Below are positions 44,852-53,707 of a stretch of 64,000 nucleotides of DNA, one piece after another (the stretch's first letter is position 1; each line of letters starts with the position of its first letter). Below the pieces are notes generated by a model. That model did no database searches, was not told the origin of the DNA, and saw only the letters and a program-made list of their open reading frames with translations. The stretch is from contig CALUTI010000001.1 of NCBI GenBank assembly GCA_944323695.1, forward strand, positions 186,001-250,000, read 5' to 3'. The translations under genes and the position numbers were made by a program. Source of the DNA: Candidatus Gastranaerophilales bacterium (GTDB lineage Bacteria; Cyanobacteriota; Vampirovibrionia; Gastranaerophilales; Gastranaerophilaceae).

Positions 44852-46000
44852 TCATTCTATATCAAATAAATCGACATCTTTTTTGTAATTTTTTCTGAAA
44901 CGTTTACGCTCATTTTTTTTCTGGTCTTTTTTAGACATTTTTCTATAGGCGTTATCAACGGAGATTTTAGTAATAGCTTTGCCGGAACGCCTGTCAAAAA
45001 ACGTCAGCCAGAATTTTCTGTGGATATTGTCAACAGAAAAAGACACCTCACCTGCGACTTTTTCTCCGGGACTAATAGTTTTATACATCATTTTTGTGTT
45101 CCCGAAAACCGAAGGTCTGAATGTGGAGTTGTAATCATTCACCAGTGCCATATCAAAACCTGAAAGAGTTTTATCGGACATATTAGATATAGTTAAAGAC
45201 AAAGTAACCGTATTCATTTCACCAAACGGATCTTCTTCGTGTTTAACATTAGTAATCATAATATCAAGTCCCGGATATAAAAGCTCCTCCTGCTTTAAGG
45301 CTTCCGGCTTATAAACAGGCAGAGGAATTTTCGTATTAATTTTAACTTTAATTTCATCCCCCGGGGCTATCAAAACGTCTTTACCTTTGCGGATTAACGC
45401 CATACCAAGTCCTACCGCGCCGCCGATTGCGGCTCCGCCTGCAATCGTATAACCTTGTGAAAGTATAGCAGCTTCAAGCCCGAGCCAGTTAAGCGCTAAA
45501 AATCCGCCAACGACACCGCCTGCAGCCGTATAGCCCAAATCCTGTGCAACTATTCTGGAGGTTTCCACAATCGGATGAAGTTTAGTTGTCATCTTGCCGT
45601 CAATAGGGATTTCACGCCCATCAGGGGTAACAAGATAATCAAACGACAACTCAATCCAGGCTTGTTTTCCCATTTTTCCTGCATCACCTGTTTCGGAAAT
45701 TTTGCCATGTGCTACAGTACCTTTCGGGATAATAATTCCCTCGTCGCCATAGACATCAGAGGTTACTTGCGCGAAAAATTCATCCCCCTCTATTGAATAA
45801 GCACTGTCCAGAACTTGCGAAACAGTCATATTAATGACATCTTTTCTGTCCAGATGTTCAATTTTGCCGGTAAATAATTCTTCTTGCAGCTGCTGATACT
45901 CATCATTTTCTTCAATATAACCATGCAATGGCTCTGCTGCAAGTACAACAGAATTCATGAAAAATATTAATGATATAAACAATGCAAAAATCTTTTTCAT
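44852..46000 (-). CDS. Exported protein with a central glycine-rich membrane hairpin
   Basis: 382 residues. A signal peptide (M-K-K-I-F-A-L-F-I-S ... V-V-L-A, cleaved near 21) is followed by a beta-rich region (V-T-S-D-V-Y-G-D-E-G-I-I-I-P-K-G-T-V near 80-97) reminiscent of TrbI/VirB10-like domains, then a glycine-rich hydrophobic double segment (about 155-205, A-A-G-G-V-V-G-G-F), then a second beta domain, and a highly basic tail (K-K-D-Q-K-K-N-E-R-K-R-F-R). Family not named. Its upstream neighbour on the same strand is the phase-off prepilin gene at 46031. Confidence 0.6.
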   Translation of the reverse strand: MKKIFALFISLIFFMNSVVLAAEPLHGYIEENDEYQQLQEELFTGKIEHLDRKDVINMTVSQVLDSAYSIEGDEFFAQVTSDVYGDEGIIIPKGTVAHGKISETGDAGKMGKQAWIELSFDYLVTPDGREIPIDGKMTTKLHPIVETSRIVAQDLGYTAAGGVVGGFLALNWLGLEAAILSQGYTIAGGAAIGGAVGLGMALIRKGKDVLIAPGDEIKVKINTKIPLPVYKPEALKQEELLYPGLDIMITNVKHEEDPFGEMNTVTLSLTISNMSDKTLSGFDMALVNDYNSTFRPSVFGNTKMMYKTISPGEKVAGEVSFSVDNIHRKFWLTFFDRRSGKAITKISVDNAYRKMSKKDQKKNERKRFRKNYKKDVDLFDIE

Positions 46001-46030
46001 AAGAATATTATATTACGATTTTTAAAAATA

Positions 46031-47130
46031 TCAAAGCTCATTGCGCTCAAGTTTTGAAATCATAGCCGTTGTTCCGGTGCCGCCTTCCTCAACAGCCATG
46101 CAACCGCCCTCCGAATATCTGAATCTTTGACCATCAGATCTAATAATAAAAGAGTACAAATCATATCCCCACTTATTGGGTCCTTTCATACCGTTTGTAT
46201 CAACAGCAATTAATTTAACGCCATACCCTACTACGTCATATGGAAATATTATGGTGCCATCTGCCAAAACATATACAGTTCTGTCATTTAAAATAGCATT
46301 TTTTCTGAAATTAGTACAGTCTCTTGAGACATATTCTCCGTAATCTTCATATCCGTCAGGAACTTCTGCATCCGGATTATTTGCCGTGCTCACCGTATCC
46401 ATTCCCTCATATTCAGGAATACAGCCATCCACATGGGCGTTTCCTTCACATTTTTTTACCACTTTTAATGATGAAAAAAATTTTTCAGATACATCCACGC
46501 AATCCGTTGACGGACCTATCGAAGTACCGCTAAGATAATAACATCTTGGTAAATAATCATATTGTGCCAGTACATTTAATAACGTCTGATTAATCAATGC
46601 ATACGCTTTTTTAAATTGTGTATTAAGTGATTTTTGTTGATAATTAGCAACCAACGTCGGAATCGTCATTGCCGCCACGATTCCGATTATTCCTAAGGTT
46701 ATTAACACTTCTGCTAAAGTGAAGGCGGCTTTCTTTTTAAAGTCGTTAAGTTCTTTACTGTCATTACGAGGAGAATGCGCAGCATTCGACGTAGTAATCC
46801 CATTATTATCGTCATCCTGAACTGGTTTCAGGATCTCTTTTTTACCCTCACCCGAAGTTGTAACTCGCTTTGCTCGAACAACTTCTCCCTCTCCCAGCGG
46901 TAGAGGGGAATTACTTCTGTCATTCTGAGCGGTAGCGAAGAATCTCTTGAGATCCTTCGGCTTCGCCTCAGGATGACGGATGTCCGCATAACCTTTGCTC
47001 TTTTCGGCACCAACTTCCGGTGTATTCTCACCAACATACAATGTGTTGTCGTGCCTATGGCACAAGCCCTTGCTATTTCTACCTAGGAGAGACGCCCCCC
47101 CCCGTTTTTGAAAATTTTTCTTATCGTCAT
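46031..47130 (-). CDS. Type IV prepilin-like protein, out of frame behind a G9 tract (phase-off)
   Basis: ATG 47130 follows AAGGAG and a TTGCAA-N17-TATAAT promoter. It reads M-T-I-R-K-I-F-K-N-G-G-G then stops after the nine-G tract (47103-47095). One more G gives N-G-G-G-A-S-L-L-G-R-N-S-K-G and runs, through about 130 codons of repeat-derived leader, into A-A-F-T-L-A-E-V-L-I-T-L-G-I-I-G-I-V. The mature part has paired Cys and the C-terminus S-E-G-G-C-M-A-V-E-E-G-G-T-G. The tract and 30 flanking bases match those at 17581-17640. Confidence 0.7.
46760..46799. repeat. 40-base dispersed repeat inside a prepilin leader
   Basis: Starts GTCATTACGAGGAGAATGCG and ends ACGTAGTAATC; base-for-base identical to 35561-35600. 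The core AATGCGCAGCATT is a near palindrome. Confidence 0.75.
46808..46977. repeat. run of dispersed palindromes encoding prepilin leader
   Basis: ATCCTGAACTGG..CAGGAT (46814-46834), CCCTCACCCGAAG with CTCGCTTTGCTCG and CCCTCTCCCAGCGG (46850-46911; partner copy 31068-31125), and CATTCTGAGCGGTAGCGAAG ... CTCAGGATGAC (46920-46977). All are read as protein in the minus frame. Confidence 0.65.
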
Positions 47131-47155
47131 CAGCTTTTCTCCTTATCTTAAATTT

Positions 47156-47184
47156 ATTATAACACAATTTTTCTGTATTTGCAA
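47156..47184 (-). promoter_or_regulatory. prepilin promoter
   Basis: Minus strand TTGCAA (47184-47179), 17 nt, TATAAT (47161-47156), then AAGGAG. Confidence 0.65.
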
Positions 47185-47189
47185 ATCTG

Positions 47190-47219
47190 TTGACTTATTT
47201 TTGCATGATATATTATAAT
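47190..47219 (+). promoter_or_regulatory. promoter of the radical SAM/RNase operon, leaderless
   Basis: TTGACT (47190-47195), 18 nt, TATAAT (47214-47219). Transcription would start at about 47226, one base before the ATG; no Shine-Dalgarno. Confidence 0.55.
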
Positions 47220-47226
47220 AAATTTT

Positions 47227-47526
47227 ATGAAAAAACGTTGGTATGACTTAGATGTTACTGTCAGCAAGGCAATAAGCATGTTGGAAAAAGCAGACGAAAC
47301 AATTCAGGTTCGCTGCGCAGAATATATTATTGACCAGCTGAAAGATATTGATTTTGATATTCCGATGTCTCTGGAAGATCAATACAATTATATTTTAAGA
47401 CGCTGGTATGATAAAAATATTAAAGTTTCCCATGCAATGGAATATCTTAAGAATTGTCCGGTTGAAATCAGAAAACAACTGGCTCTGGATATTATTGAAT
47501 ACTTAAAACAGGTTCAAAATGACTGA
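47227..47526 (+). CDS. Small protein made of two repeats, unknown
   Basis: 99 residues. The two halves repeat one pattern: R-W-Y-D-L-D-V-T-V-S-K-A-I-S-M-L ... I-I-D-Q-L-K (about 4-43) and R-W-Y-D-K-N-I-K-V-S-H-A-M-E-Y-L ... I-I-E-Y-L-K (about 56-95). All-helical and cytosolic by composition. It heads an operon with an unknown 112-residue protein, a radical SAM protein and RNase E/G, suggesting a link to RNA or redox metabolism. Family not recognised. Confidence 0.7.
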   Translation: MKKRWYDLDVTVSKAISMLEKADETIQVRCAEYIIDQLKDIDFDIPMSLEDQYNYILRRWYDKNIKVSHAMEYLKNCPVEIRKQLALDIIEYLKQVQND

Positions 47527-47857
47527 TGACATCAATAAAAAAATAATAAACCTTTTTTCCAAGCATGGTAAATCAATTCCTACTGATGAAAAAATCAAAT
47601 ACTATGCGGGATTTAATTATGTAAAAATAAATAAAGATACCAACGGGAACAAATTCAACCCCGAGCATTTAAAAAAATACGCAGAAAAATGCCACTACAT
47701 AGTCCGCGTAATGAGAGAATTTGACGGGGAAACTTATTTGTATAACTATGATGTGCCGAATAATGATTTATTCAAATTCATGAAATCCTTTGAAGAAAAT
47801 ACTCTTGACGGCACTATAATAGAAATTGAAAAATACTTTCCGGAAGATTTAGCATAA
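47519..47857 (+). CDS. Small hypothetical protein in the radical SAM operon
   Basis: 112 residues, not recognised; soluble, mixed alpha/beta. The ATG lies inside the end of the preceding gene (eight-base overlap) and the stop abuts the ATG of the radical SAM gene, so it is translationally coupled on both sides. No motif beyond a Y-x-V-K-I-N-K-D stretch. Confidence 0.65.
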   Translation: MTDDINKKIINLFSKHGKSIPTDEKIKYYAGFNYVKINKDTNGNKFNPEHLKKYAEKCHYIVRVMREFDGETYLYNYDVPNNDLFKFMKSFEENTLDGTIIEIEKYFPEDLA

Positions 47858-50392
47858 ATGAATTGTTTTTTCAGAAAATACCACGAAGCTTTATACAACT
47901 GCACAAAACCATATCAATACGTAGGCGGTGAATTTTTGTCCTACAACAAGGATTTTGAAAGCGCCAAAGTCAGATTTGCATTTGCATTTCCCGACAAATA
48001 TGAAATCGGCGTCAGCAACCTCGGGGTAAGGGTTTTATACGATATGATAAACCGTCAGTCCGATTATATGTGCGACAGGGTTTATGCACCGGAGCCGGAC
48101 TTTAAACCCGAAATTTTATACGGCTTGGAAAGTAAACGTCCTATTAAGGATTTCGACGCTGTGGGATTTTCACTCCAGTATGAAATGTCATATCCTACAG
48201 TTTTAAAAATGCTTGATATGGCGGGAATTCCGTATAAAAATTCTGACAGAACCGAAAATGACCCGATAATAATCGGCGGCGGGCCTTGTGCATATAATCC
48301 GCTTCCTATGGCGGAATTTTTCGATGTATTTATGATAGGCGACGGCGAAGAAAGCATGGTTGAAGTCTGCCAAATTTTAGAAAAGACAAAAGGCTTGCCG
48401 CGAATTGAACGTATAAAAGCACTTGTTGAAGGTGAGAATTCCGGACGCTGGTCAATAATTACAGGCGGCAAAGTCAGAAAAAGAATTGTACAGTTGGATT
48501 ATGAAAGAGCTTTAAAATCTTATCCGATACCGTTTTCATCCTCTGTGCACGACAGAGCAATAGTTGAAATCCGCAGGGGCTGCGGGCGTATGTGCAGATT
48601 CTGCCAGCCGGGACACGTTACGCTTCCGGTTAGAGAAAGAAGTGCTGAAGATATTATAAGAATTGCAAAAGAACTGGTCAAAAACACCGGCTACGATGAA
48701 TATTCACTGCTTTCACTATCTTCAAATGATTATTCAAATATTAATGAAGTAATAAAAGAACTTGCAGTTGATTTTAACGAAAAAAAAGTTTCAGTATCTT
48801 TGCCAAGCCAAAGAATTGACGGATTTAACCTTGAACTTGCAAACCTTGTTCAAAGCGTCAGAAAATCCACAATGACACTGGCGCCAGAGGCAGGAAGCCA
48901 GAGATTACGCGATGTTATTAAGAAAAACATAACGGAAGAGCAAATCCTTGATGCGGTTCTGACGCTCTACGAACACGGCTGGTCCAGAGTTAAATTCTAT
49001 TTTATATGCGGATTGCCGACGGAAACCCTTGAAGATATGGATGAAATGGCTGAACTTTTGGGCAAAATTAAATACCGCACAAAACAAATAAAAAAAGAAA
49101 AAGGCCTGAAACACGGAATGGATATAACCTGCACGCTTTCAATATTTGTGCCGAAACCGTTTACGCCATTCCAGTGGTGCGGACAGATGAACCTTGATGA
49201 AGTAACTGCCCACATTCATTATTTAAAAGATAAAACAGCACATTTAAAAGGTGTCAAAATAAATTATCACGAAAAATTTGTCTCCCGGCTTGAAGCTGTC
49301 CTAACCCGCGGGGATGTAAATATGTGCAAATATGTTGAAGCACTTTACAAAAAAGGATGTTACCTTGATGCATGGGGCGAATATTTTGATAAAAACGTCT
49401 GGCAGGAAACCGCAAAAGAACTTGGATTTGACCTTTCAGAACTTGCAGAACACACATATTCCACAGATGAAACGCTCCCCTGGGACTTTATTGATACGGG
49501 TTTGAACAAAGACTGGCTTATTAATGAATACAACACAGCGTTGAAGGTTGATGAAAATTCACCGCATATTGTTCCGACCTGTGAAACCAAATGCGTAAAT
49601 TGCGGAGTATGCCCGAACTTTAAAACGCATAAAGTTATGGCAAAACCTTTCAAGGCAAGCGAAAAAGCACAGCAATTAGCAAAAATTGAACCCGTTGATC
49701 CCGCAAATTCTCACTGCTGCATAAGAGAAACCTACAAATACCGGATTAAATTAACTAAAACCGGGATTTTAAAATATTTTTCACACCTTGACTGGCAAAA
49801 TACATTTTTTAAAGCTCTTGCAAGAACAGATTTGAATATCGCATTTTCACAAGGTTTTAACCCCTCAATGAAGGTGTCAATGGGTGTTGCGCTGCCGCTG
49901 TTTGCAGAAAGCTTATGCGAGTTTGTGGACATTGAACTTTATGACAACCTGCCCTGTGAAACTGTCCAACTAAAGTTAGAAAAAGTTTTGCCTTCACAAT
50001 CTAAAATAATAAGTATTGTAAAACTTGAAAAAGGTGCGAAATCCATTGACAATACTGTTTGTTGGGCTGAATATAAGGTGGAAATTTTTGATAACACACT
50101 TTACGATTTTGAAAAATTAGTATATAATACAAACAGAGTTTTATCTTCTGATGAAATTTATATCGAGAAGAAAAACAAAAAAGGTTTAATTAAAAAAACA
50201 GACATCAAACCGTCATTAAAATCTTACAGATTTGAAGATAACTGTCTGTTCATAGTATTAAAAACAGGTCAAAACCTTGAAAACGGCATTCAATCCTTGA
50301 GAGCGGATGTGCTGATGAACGTAATTGCAGAAGGTATATCATTTAATATCACACGCACAAGGTTTTTTGACGAGAGTTTAAAAGAATTGTAA
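47858..50392 (+). CDS. B12-binding domain radical SAM protein with C-terminal DUF2344
   Basis: 844 residues. An N-terminal cobalamin-binding-like domain (about 20-200, G-G-G-P-C-A-Y-N-P) is followed by a radical SAM core with R-R-G-C-G-R-M-C-R-F-C (CxxxCxxC, near 239-248), and a C-terminal DUF2344 (from about 625, L-T-K-T-G-I-L-K-Y-F-S-H-L-D). A Cys-rich patch (C-E-T-K-C-V-N-C-G-V-C, near 571-581) could hold another cluster. Proteins of this layout are regularly found next to RNase E/G, as here. The reaction is not established. Confidence 0.85.
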   Translation: MNCFFRKYHEALYNCTKPYQYVGGEFLSYNKDFESAKVRFAFAFPDKYEIGVSNLGVRVLYDMINRQSDYMCDRVYAPEPDFKPEILYGLESKRPIKDFDAVGFSLQYEMSYPTVLKMLDMAGIPYKNSDRTENDPIIIGGGPCAYNPLPMAEFFDVFMIGDGEESMVEVCQILEKTKGLPRIERIKALVEGENSGRWSIITGGKVRKRIVQLDYERALKSYPIPFSSSVHDRAIVEIRRGCGRMCRFCQPGHVTLPVRERSAEDIIRIAKELVKNTGYDEYSLLSLSSNDYSNINEVIKELAVDFNEKKVSVSLPSQRIDGFNLELANLVQSVRKSTMTLAPEAGSQRLRDVIKKNITEEQILDAVLTLYEHGWSRVKFYFICGLPTETLEDMDEMAELLGKIKYRTKQIKKEKGLKHGMDITCTLSIFVPKPFTPFQWCGQMNLDEVTAHIHYLKDKTAHLKGVKINYHEKFVSRLEAVLTRGDVNMCKYVEALYKKGCYLDAWGEYFDKNVWQETAKELGFDLSELAEHTYSTDETLPWDFIDTGLNKDWLINEYNTALKVDENSPHIVPTCETKCVNCGVCPNFKTHKVMAKPFKASEKAQQLAKIEPVDPANSHCCIRETYKYRIKLTKTGILKYFSHLDWQNTFFKALARTDLNIAFSQGFNPSMKVSMGVALPLFAESLCEFVDIELYDNLPCETVQLKLEKVLPSQSKIISIVKLEKGAKSIDNTVCWAEYKVEIFDNTLYDFEKLVYNTNRVLSSDEIYIEKKNKKGLIKKTDIKPSLKSYRFEDNCLFIVLKTGQNLENGIQSLRADVLMNVIAEGISFNITRTRFFDESLKEL

Positions 50393-50407
50393 GAAGGATT
50401 GTAAATT

Positions 50408-52126
50408 ATGGGAAACTACAAAAACAACAACCGTAACAAACAGCAGTTTGATAATTCGACTGCTGAAAAGAAAATTATTATTGCAGAAAGAGACAATATC
50501 GCAGCGGTTATGGAAAACAAAAAAGTAACAGACTTTTTTATCCATAGAGGAGACGTGCTTTTAGGAGATGTTTACCTTGCAACCGTTGACAACATTTTGC
50601 CGAGTATTGATGCGGCATTCGTAAACGTAGGCAGCGATAAGATGGGCTTTTTGCACGCGGAAGACGTTATGGGAAAAGGAACTTTAAAAGAAAAACTTAA
50701 ACCCAAACAAAAGCTCATTGTACAGGTAGTAAAAGAACCTACAGGTCATAAAGGCCCCAGAGTAACTACCGAAATCAGCCTTCCGGGAAGATTTTTGGTA
50801 CTTATGCCTTATGAACCCGGCGTCAGCGTAAGTAAAAAGATTGAAAACTCAAAAGAAAGAGCAAGACTTAAAGCTATAATGAACCTCATTAAGCCCGTTG
50901 GAGTAGGCGTAATCATCCGTACTGAAGCTGAAGGTCAGACAGAAGCTGATATTCAGGAGGATTTGGAAATTCTTCTGGAAAAATGGAATAACATCATAAC
51001 TTCTGCCGAAACTTTAACCCCTCCAAACCTTATCTACAGAGATCAGGATTTGTTATACAGGGTTATCAGAGAAGCCTGCACGGATGATGTTAAAGAAATC
51101 ATTGTGGATACTGCATTTGCTTTGAACAGAGTTCAAAATTTACTCCAGAACTGGCACATGAATAAAAATATTCAGGTAACATTATACAAAGGAACTGAAC
51201 CGCTGCTTGTTGCAACCGATATTCATAAAGAAATCAAAGCAGCTTTAAACGTAAAAGTTAACATGCCGTCCGGCGGGTATTTGTTTATCCAGCAGACGGA
51301 AGCTTTAACCGTAATCGACGTAAACAGCGGTAAGTTCACAAGCTCTGCCACTCAGGATGAAACTATTTTAAAAACGAATATTGAAGCCGTCCATGAAATT
51401 GCACGACAATTACGTTTAAGAAACATAGGCGGTATGGTAATCATTGACTTTATCGATATGATGTCACGCGCGGATAAACTTGCGATTATGGAAGAATTGG
51501 AAATAGCCCTTGAGCCGGATAAAGCGAAACCTCAGGTCGGTCAGCTTTCCGATTTGGGACTTGTTGAACTTACCCGCCACAGACAGGGACAGTCTTTATC
51601 AGAAATTTTCACAAGAAAATGCCCGCACTGTCAGGGTACAGGATTCTTTATGAATGAATTTAACTTCTCTACCCCGACAGCAGAAGGTGAATATCGCGCA
51701 AAACAAGCTAAAACAAAACTTCCTATATCTAATAACTTTAAAAAGAATAAAAATAATAAACCTCAGGAAGTTCAGGCTGAAGCAGCCGTTGATGAACAGC
51801 CTCAAAATAACCAGCCGGTTGAAATAGAAGTTGAAAATCCGGCACAGGTTGCACAAAACAATGAAAATGCAAAACGCGACAACAAGCGTAAAAACAACCG
51901 CAGAAACAACAAATTCAACAAAAATAAAGAAACTGTTGAAAACGAAATTCCAACGGCGGAAACTGTTTTGAAACCTAACGAAGAAATCAAACCGGTTATA
52001 GAAGAAAAACCTGCCGAACCGGAACAAACAGCACAAGAACCCGTTCAGGAAGAAAAACCAAAACGTAAACGCACAACAACAAGAAAACCTCGTGCGAAAA
52101 AAAGTGAGGCAAAAGTTGAAGAATAA
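50408..52126 (+). CDS. rng: Ribonuclease E/G family endoribonuclease
   Basis: 572 residues. An S1 domain near 35-120, then the catalytic core with V-I-D-V-N-S-G-K-F and V-I-I-D-F-I-D-M (metal-binding Asp), the zinc-link C-P-H-C near 400, then a basic/Pro/Glu-rich tail (about 430-572) likely to bind RNA or partners. It cleaves single-stranded RNA in mRNA decay and rRNA processing. The length lies between RNase G and RNase E. GAAGGA ribosome site. Confidence 0.93.
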   Translation: MGNYKNNNRNKQQFDNSTAEKKIIIAERDNIAAVMENKKVTDFFIHRGDVLLGDVYLATVDNILPSIDAAFVNVGSDKMGFLHAEDVMGKGTLKEKLKPKQKLIVQVVKEPTGHKGPRVTTEISLPGRFLVLMPYEPGVSVSKKIENSKERARLKAIMNLIKPVGVGVIIRTEAEGQTEADIQEDLEILLEKWNNIITSAETLTPPNLIYRDQDLLYRVIREACTDDVKEIIVDTAFALNRVQNLLQNWHMNKNIQVTLYKGTEPLLVATDIHKEIKAALNVKVNMPSGGYLFIQQTEALTVIDVNSGKFTSSATQDETILKTNIEAVHEIARQLRLRNIGGMVIIDFIDMMSRADKLAIMEELEIALEPDKAKPQVGQLSDLGLVELTRHRQGQSLSEIFTRKCPHCQGTGFFMNEFNFSTPTAEGEYRAKQAKTKLPISNNFKKNKNNKPQEVQAEAAVDEQPQNNQPVEIEVENPAQVAQNNENAKRDNKRKNNRRNNKFNKNKETVENEIPTAETVLKPNEEIKPVIEEKPAEPEQTAQEPVQEEKPKRKRTTTRKPRAKKSEAKVEE

Positions 52127-52412
52127 AAAATTCTTAAAAAGCTTAATTATTCCGGCAGCAGTAATTCTTATTACTGCTCTGCCGGGGTATTGCGCACCCA
52201 CGGTTTCAATAAAACAGGCTGCTATAAAATTTCTGCTTGCAATGGGCGGTGTTGCGCTATCTTCTATTATAATTTTTGCAGGGCTTTCAATTTATAATAA
52301 ATTTTTTGTTGAACATAAATCAATCAGCTTTAACAAAGAAGATTCCCTGTCAACGCCTGATAACGTTGATGATGCAGTGAATTTCTTTATAAGAAAAAAC
52401 AAATTAAGGTAA
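52116..52412 (+). CDS. Small membrane protein downstream of RNase E/G
   Basis: About 98 residues from TTG 52116, which has GTGAGG seven bases before it; GTG codons at 52092 and 52104 are alternatives. A first hydrophobic segment looks like a signal anchor (L-I-I-P-A-A-V-I-L-I-T-A-L-P-G-Y-C-A), then a second one (L-A-M-G-G-V-A-L-S-S-I-I-I-F-A-G). It overlaps the end of the RNase gene and precedes a small prepilin. Function unknown. Confidence 0.6.
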   Translation: MKNKKFLKSLIIPAAVILITALPGYCAPTVSIKQAAIKFLLAMGGVALSSIIIFAGLSIYNKFFVEHKSISFNKEDSLSTPDNVDDAVNFFIRKNKLR

Positions 52413-52416
52413 TTGT

Positions 52417-52638
52417 ATGAAAAAAGCATTTGGTGTAATAGAACTTTTAATATCATTTTTACTTTTAAGCATAATCATTGCCGGATTTATGCATATGACC
52501 TTAATCCAGATGCAAGACGGGCAAATGAAACACACACGGCTTGAAGATGCACAAGAGCAGGCAGATCAAATGATAGATGAAATTCAGAATATAAAGCAAA
52601 AAAATCTTGAATACGAAAAAGAATTACTTAACGACTAA
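52417..52638 (+). CDS. Very short type IV prepilin-like protein
   Basis: 73 residues. M-K-K-A-F-G-V-I-E-L-L-I-S-F-L-L-L-S-I-I-I-A-G-F: the glycine, glutamate at +5 and long hydrophobic helix match prepilin peptidase substrates. The rest is a short charged helix, so it could be a minor pilin or pseudopilin. It overlaps by 15 bases the 3' end of the convergent panE-like gene. Confidence 0.75.
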   Translation: MKKAFGVIELLISFLLLSIIIAGFMHMTLIQMQDGQMKHTRLEDAQEQADQMIDEIQNIKQKNLEYEKELLND

Positions 52639-53562
52639 AGATTTTTTAAGTTCAAAATTCTTGTGAATAATCCCGAACATTTCATACATAAACTTGTTGT
52701 ACGGAACAGGAATATTATGTTTTTTTCCAAATTCAATCATCGTGCCCGCAAACATTTCGACTTCAGTTTTGCGCCCTGCCAGAACATCCTGAAACATTGA
52801 GGTTTTTCCGTCAGGAATCATTTTTGAAAGCGCATACATAGCCTCATCAATCATAATATCAGTATTTTTAACGCCTTCAGCCTTTGCAACAGCTTGCACC
52901 TCCTGCATTAATTTCTTTGCAAGCTCAAGAAATTTATCATTTGCGTTCATCTCGCCAAATGTCATCCTCAAAAGCGCAGAGGGCTGATTAGTACTTACAT
53001 TCATCATATATTTAAGCCAAAGTGCATGAAGCATATCTTCAGGGATTTGGTAATCTATACCAACCTTATCAAAGTAATTTTTTACACGGGTTTCGTTGGT
53101 TTTATCCGAATCTTTTGAGCCAAAAACAATCTTTCCGACGCCGTCTTGAGTTATAAATCTTCCCTCACGCATTGCGCTATGACCTATAAAATAAGATAAT
53201 AATAACTTATTCCAGCCATATTCTTTTGCAATTATGGCCTCTGAGGTTACGCCGTTCAAAAGCGAAAGAATAACGGTATCCTCTTTTATAAAATTTTTAA
53301 TGTTTTGTATAGCAGAATGCAGCCCGTCAAATTTAGTTGCAATAATAATCAAATCCGCCTTAAAATCACTATTTTCCGGCAAAACATAATCGAATTTTAA
53401 CTCTTTTCCGTTAAATACCATAGGAGATTTTGAATAACGTTCAAGACGTTCTTTATCAACAAGAATTTTTAAATTATCAGGGCTGAATTTATAAATTTTA
53501 TCGGCGTAAATACTGCCTACTGCACCAATCCCGCATATTAAAACATTTTTAATCTCATTCAT
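52624..53562 (-). CDS. 2-dehydropantoate 2-reductase-like protein (PanE/ApbA)
   Basis: 312 residues from the ATG at 53562; nine codons further upstream look non-coding. The Rossmann motif is I-C-G-I-G-A-V-G-S-I near 9-18. V-L-P-E-N-S-D, the K-Y-M-M-N block with catalytic Lys, and the C-terminal ketopantoate reductase domain follow. It would make pantoate with NADPH for coenzyme A, although family members act on other 2-oxoacids too. Confidence 0.85.
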   Translation of the reverse strand: MNEIKNVLICGIGAVGSIYADKIYKFSPDNLKILVDKERLERYSKSPMVFNGKELKFDYVLPENSDFKADLIIIATKFDGLHSAIQNIKNFIKEDTVILSLLNGVTSEAIIAKEYGWNKLLLSYFIGHSAMREGRFITQDGVGKIVFGSKDSDKTNETRVKNYFDKVGIDYQIPEDMLHALWLKYMMNVSTNQPSALLRMTFGEMNANDKFLELAKKLMQEVQAVAKAEGVKNTDIMIDEAMYALSKMIPDGKTSMFQDVLAGRKTEVEMFAGTMIEFGKKHNIPVPYNKFMYEMFGIIHKNFELKKSLVVK

Positions 53563-53707
53563 AACATTTTTATCGTACCACAAATACATGGTTATAAGAA
53601 AGTACCAATATGTTAATTTTTATTCACAAACCATTATATTTTTGCAATTCGCACATAAAAAAATACTTTATATAAACATAGTAGTGTAGATTATTTTAGT
53701 GTGGAAA

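Noticed and set aside
47131-47167. TTG start at 47167 for the prepilin at 46031
   Set aside because: It falls in the -10 region and has no ribosome site; it only appears because the G9 tract is out of phase with ATG 47130.
51599-52201. Minus-strand 200-residue ORF, Phe-rich
   Set aside because: A shadow of the RNase E/G tail caused by its AAA/GAA-rich codons; no ribosome site or family match.
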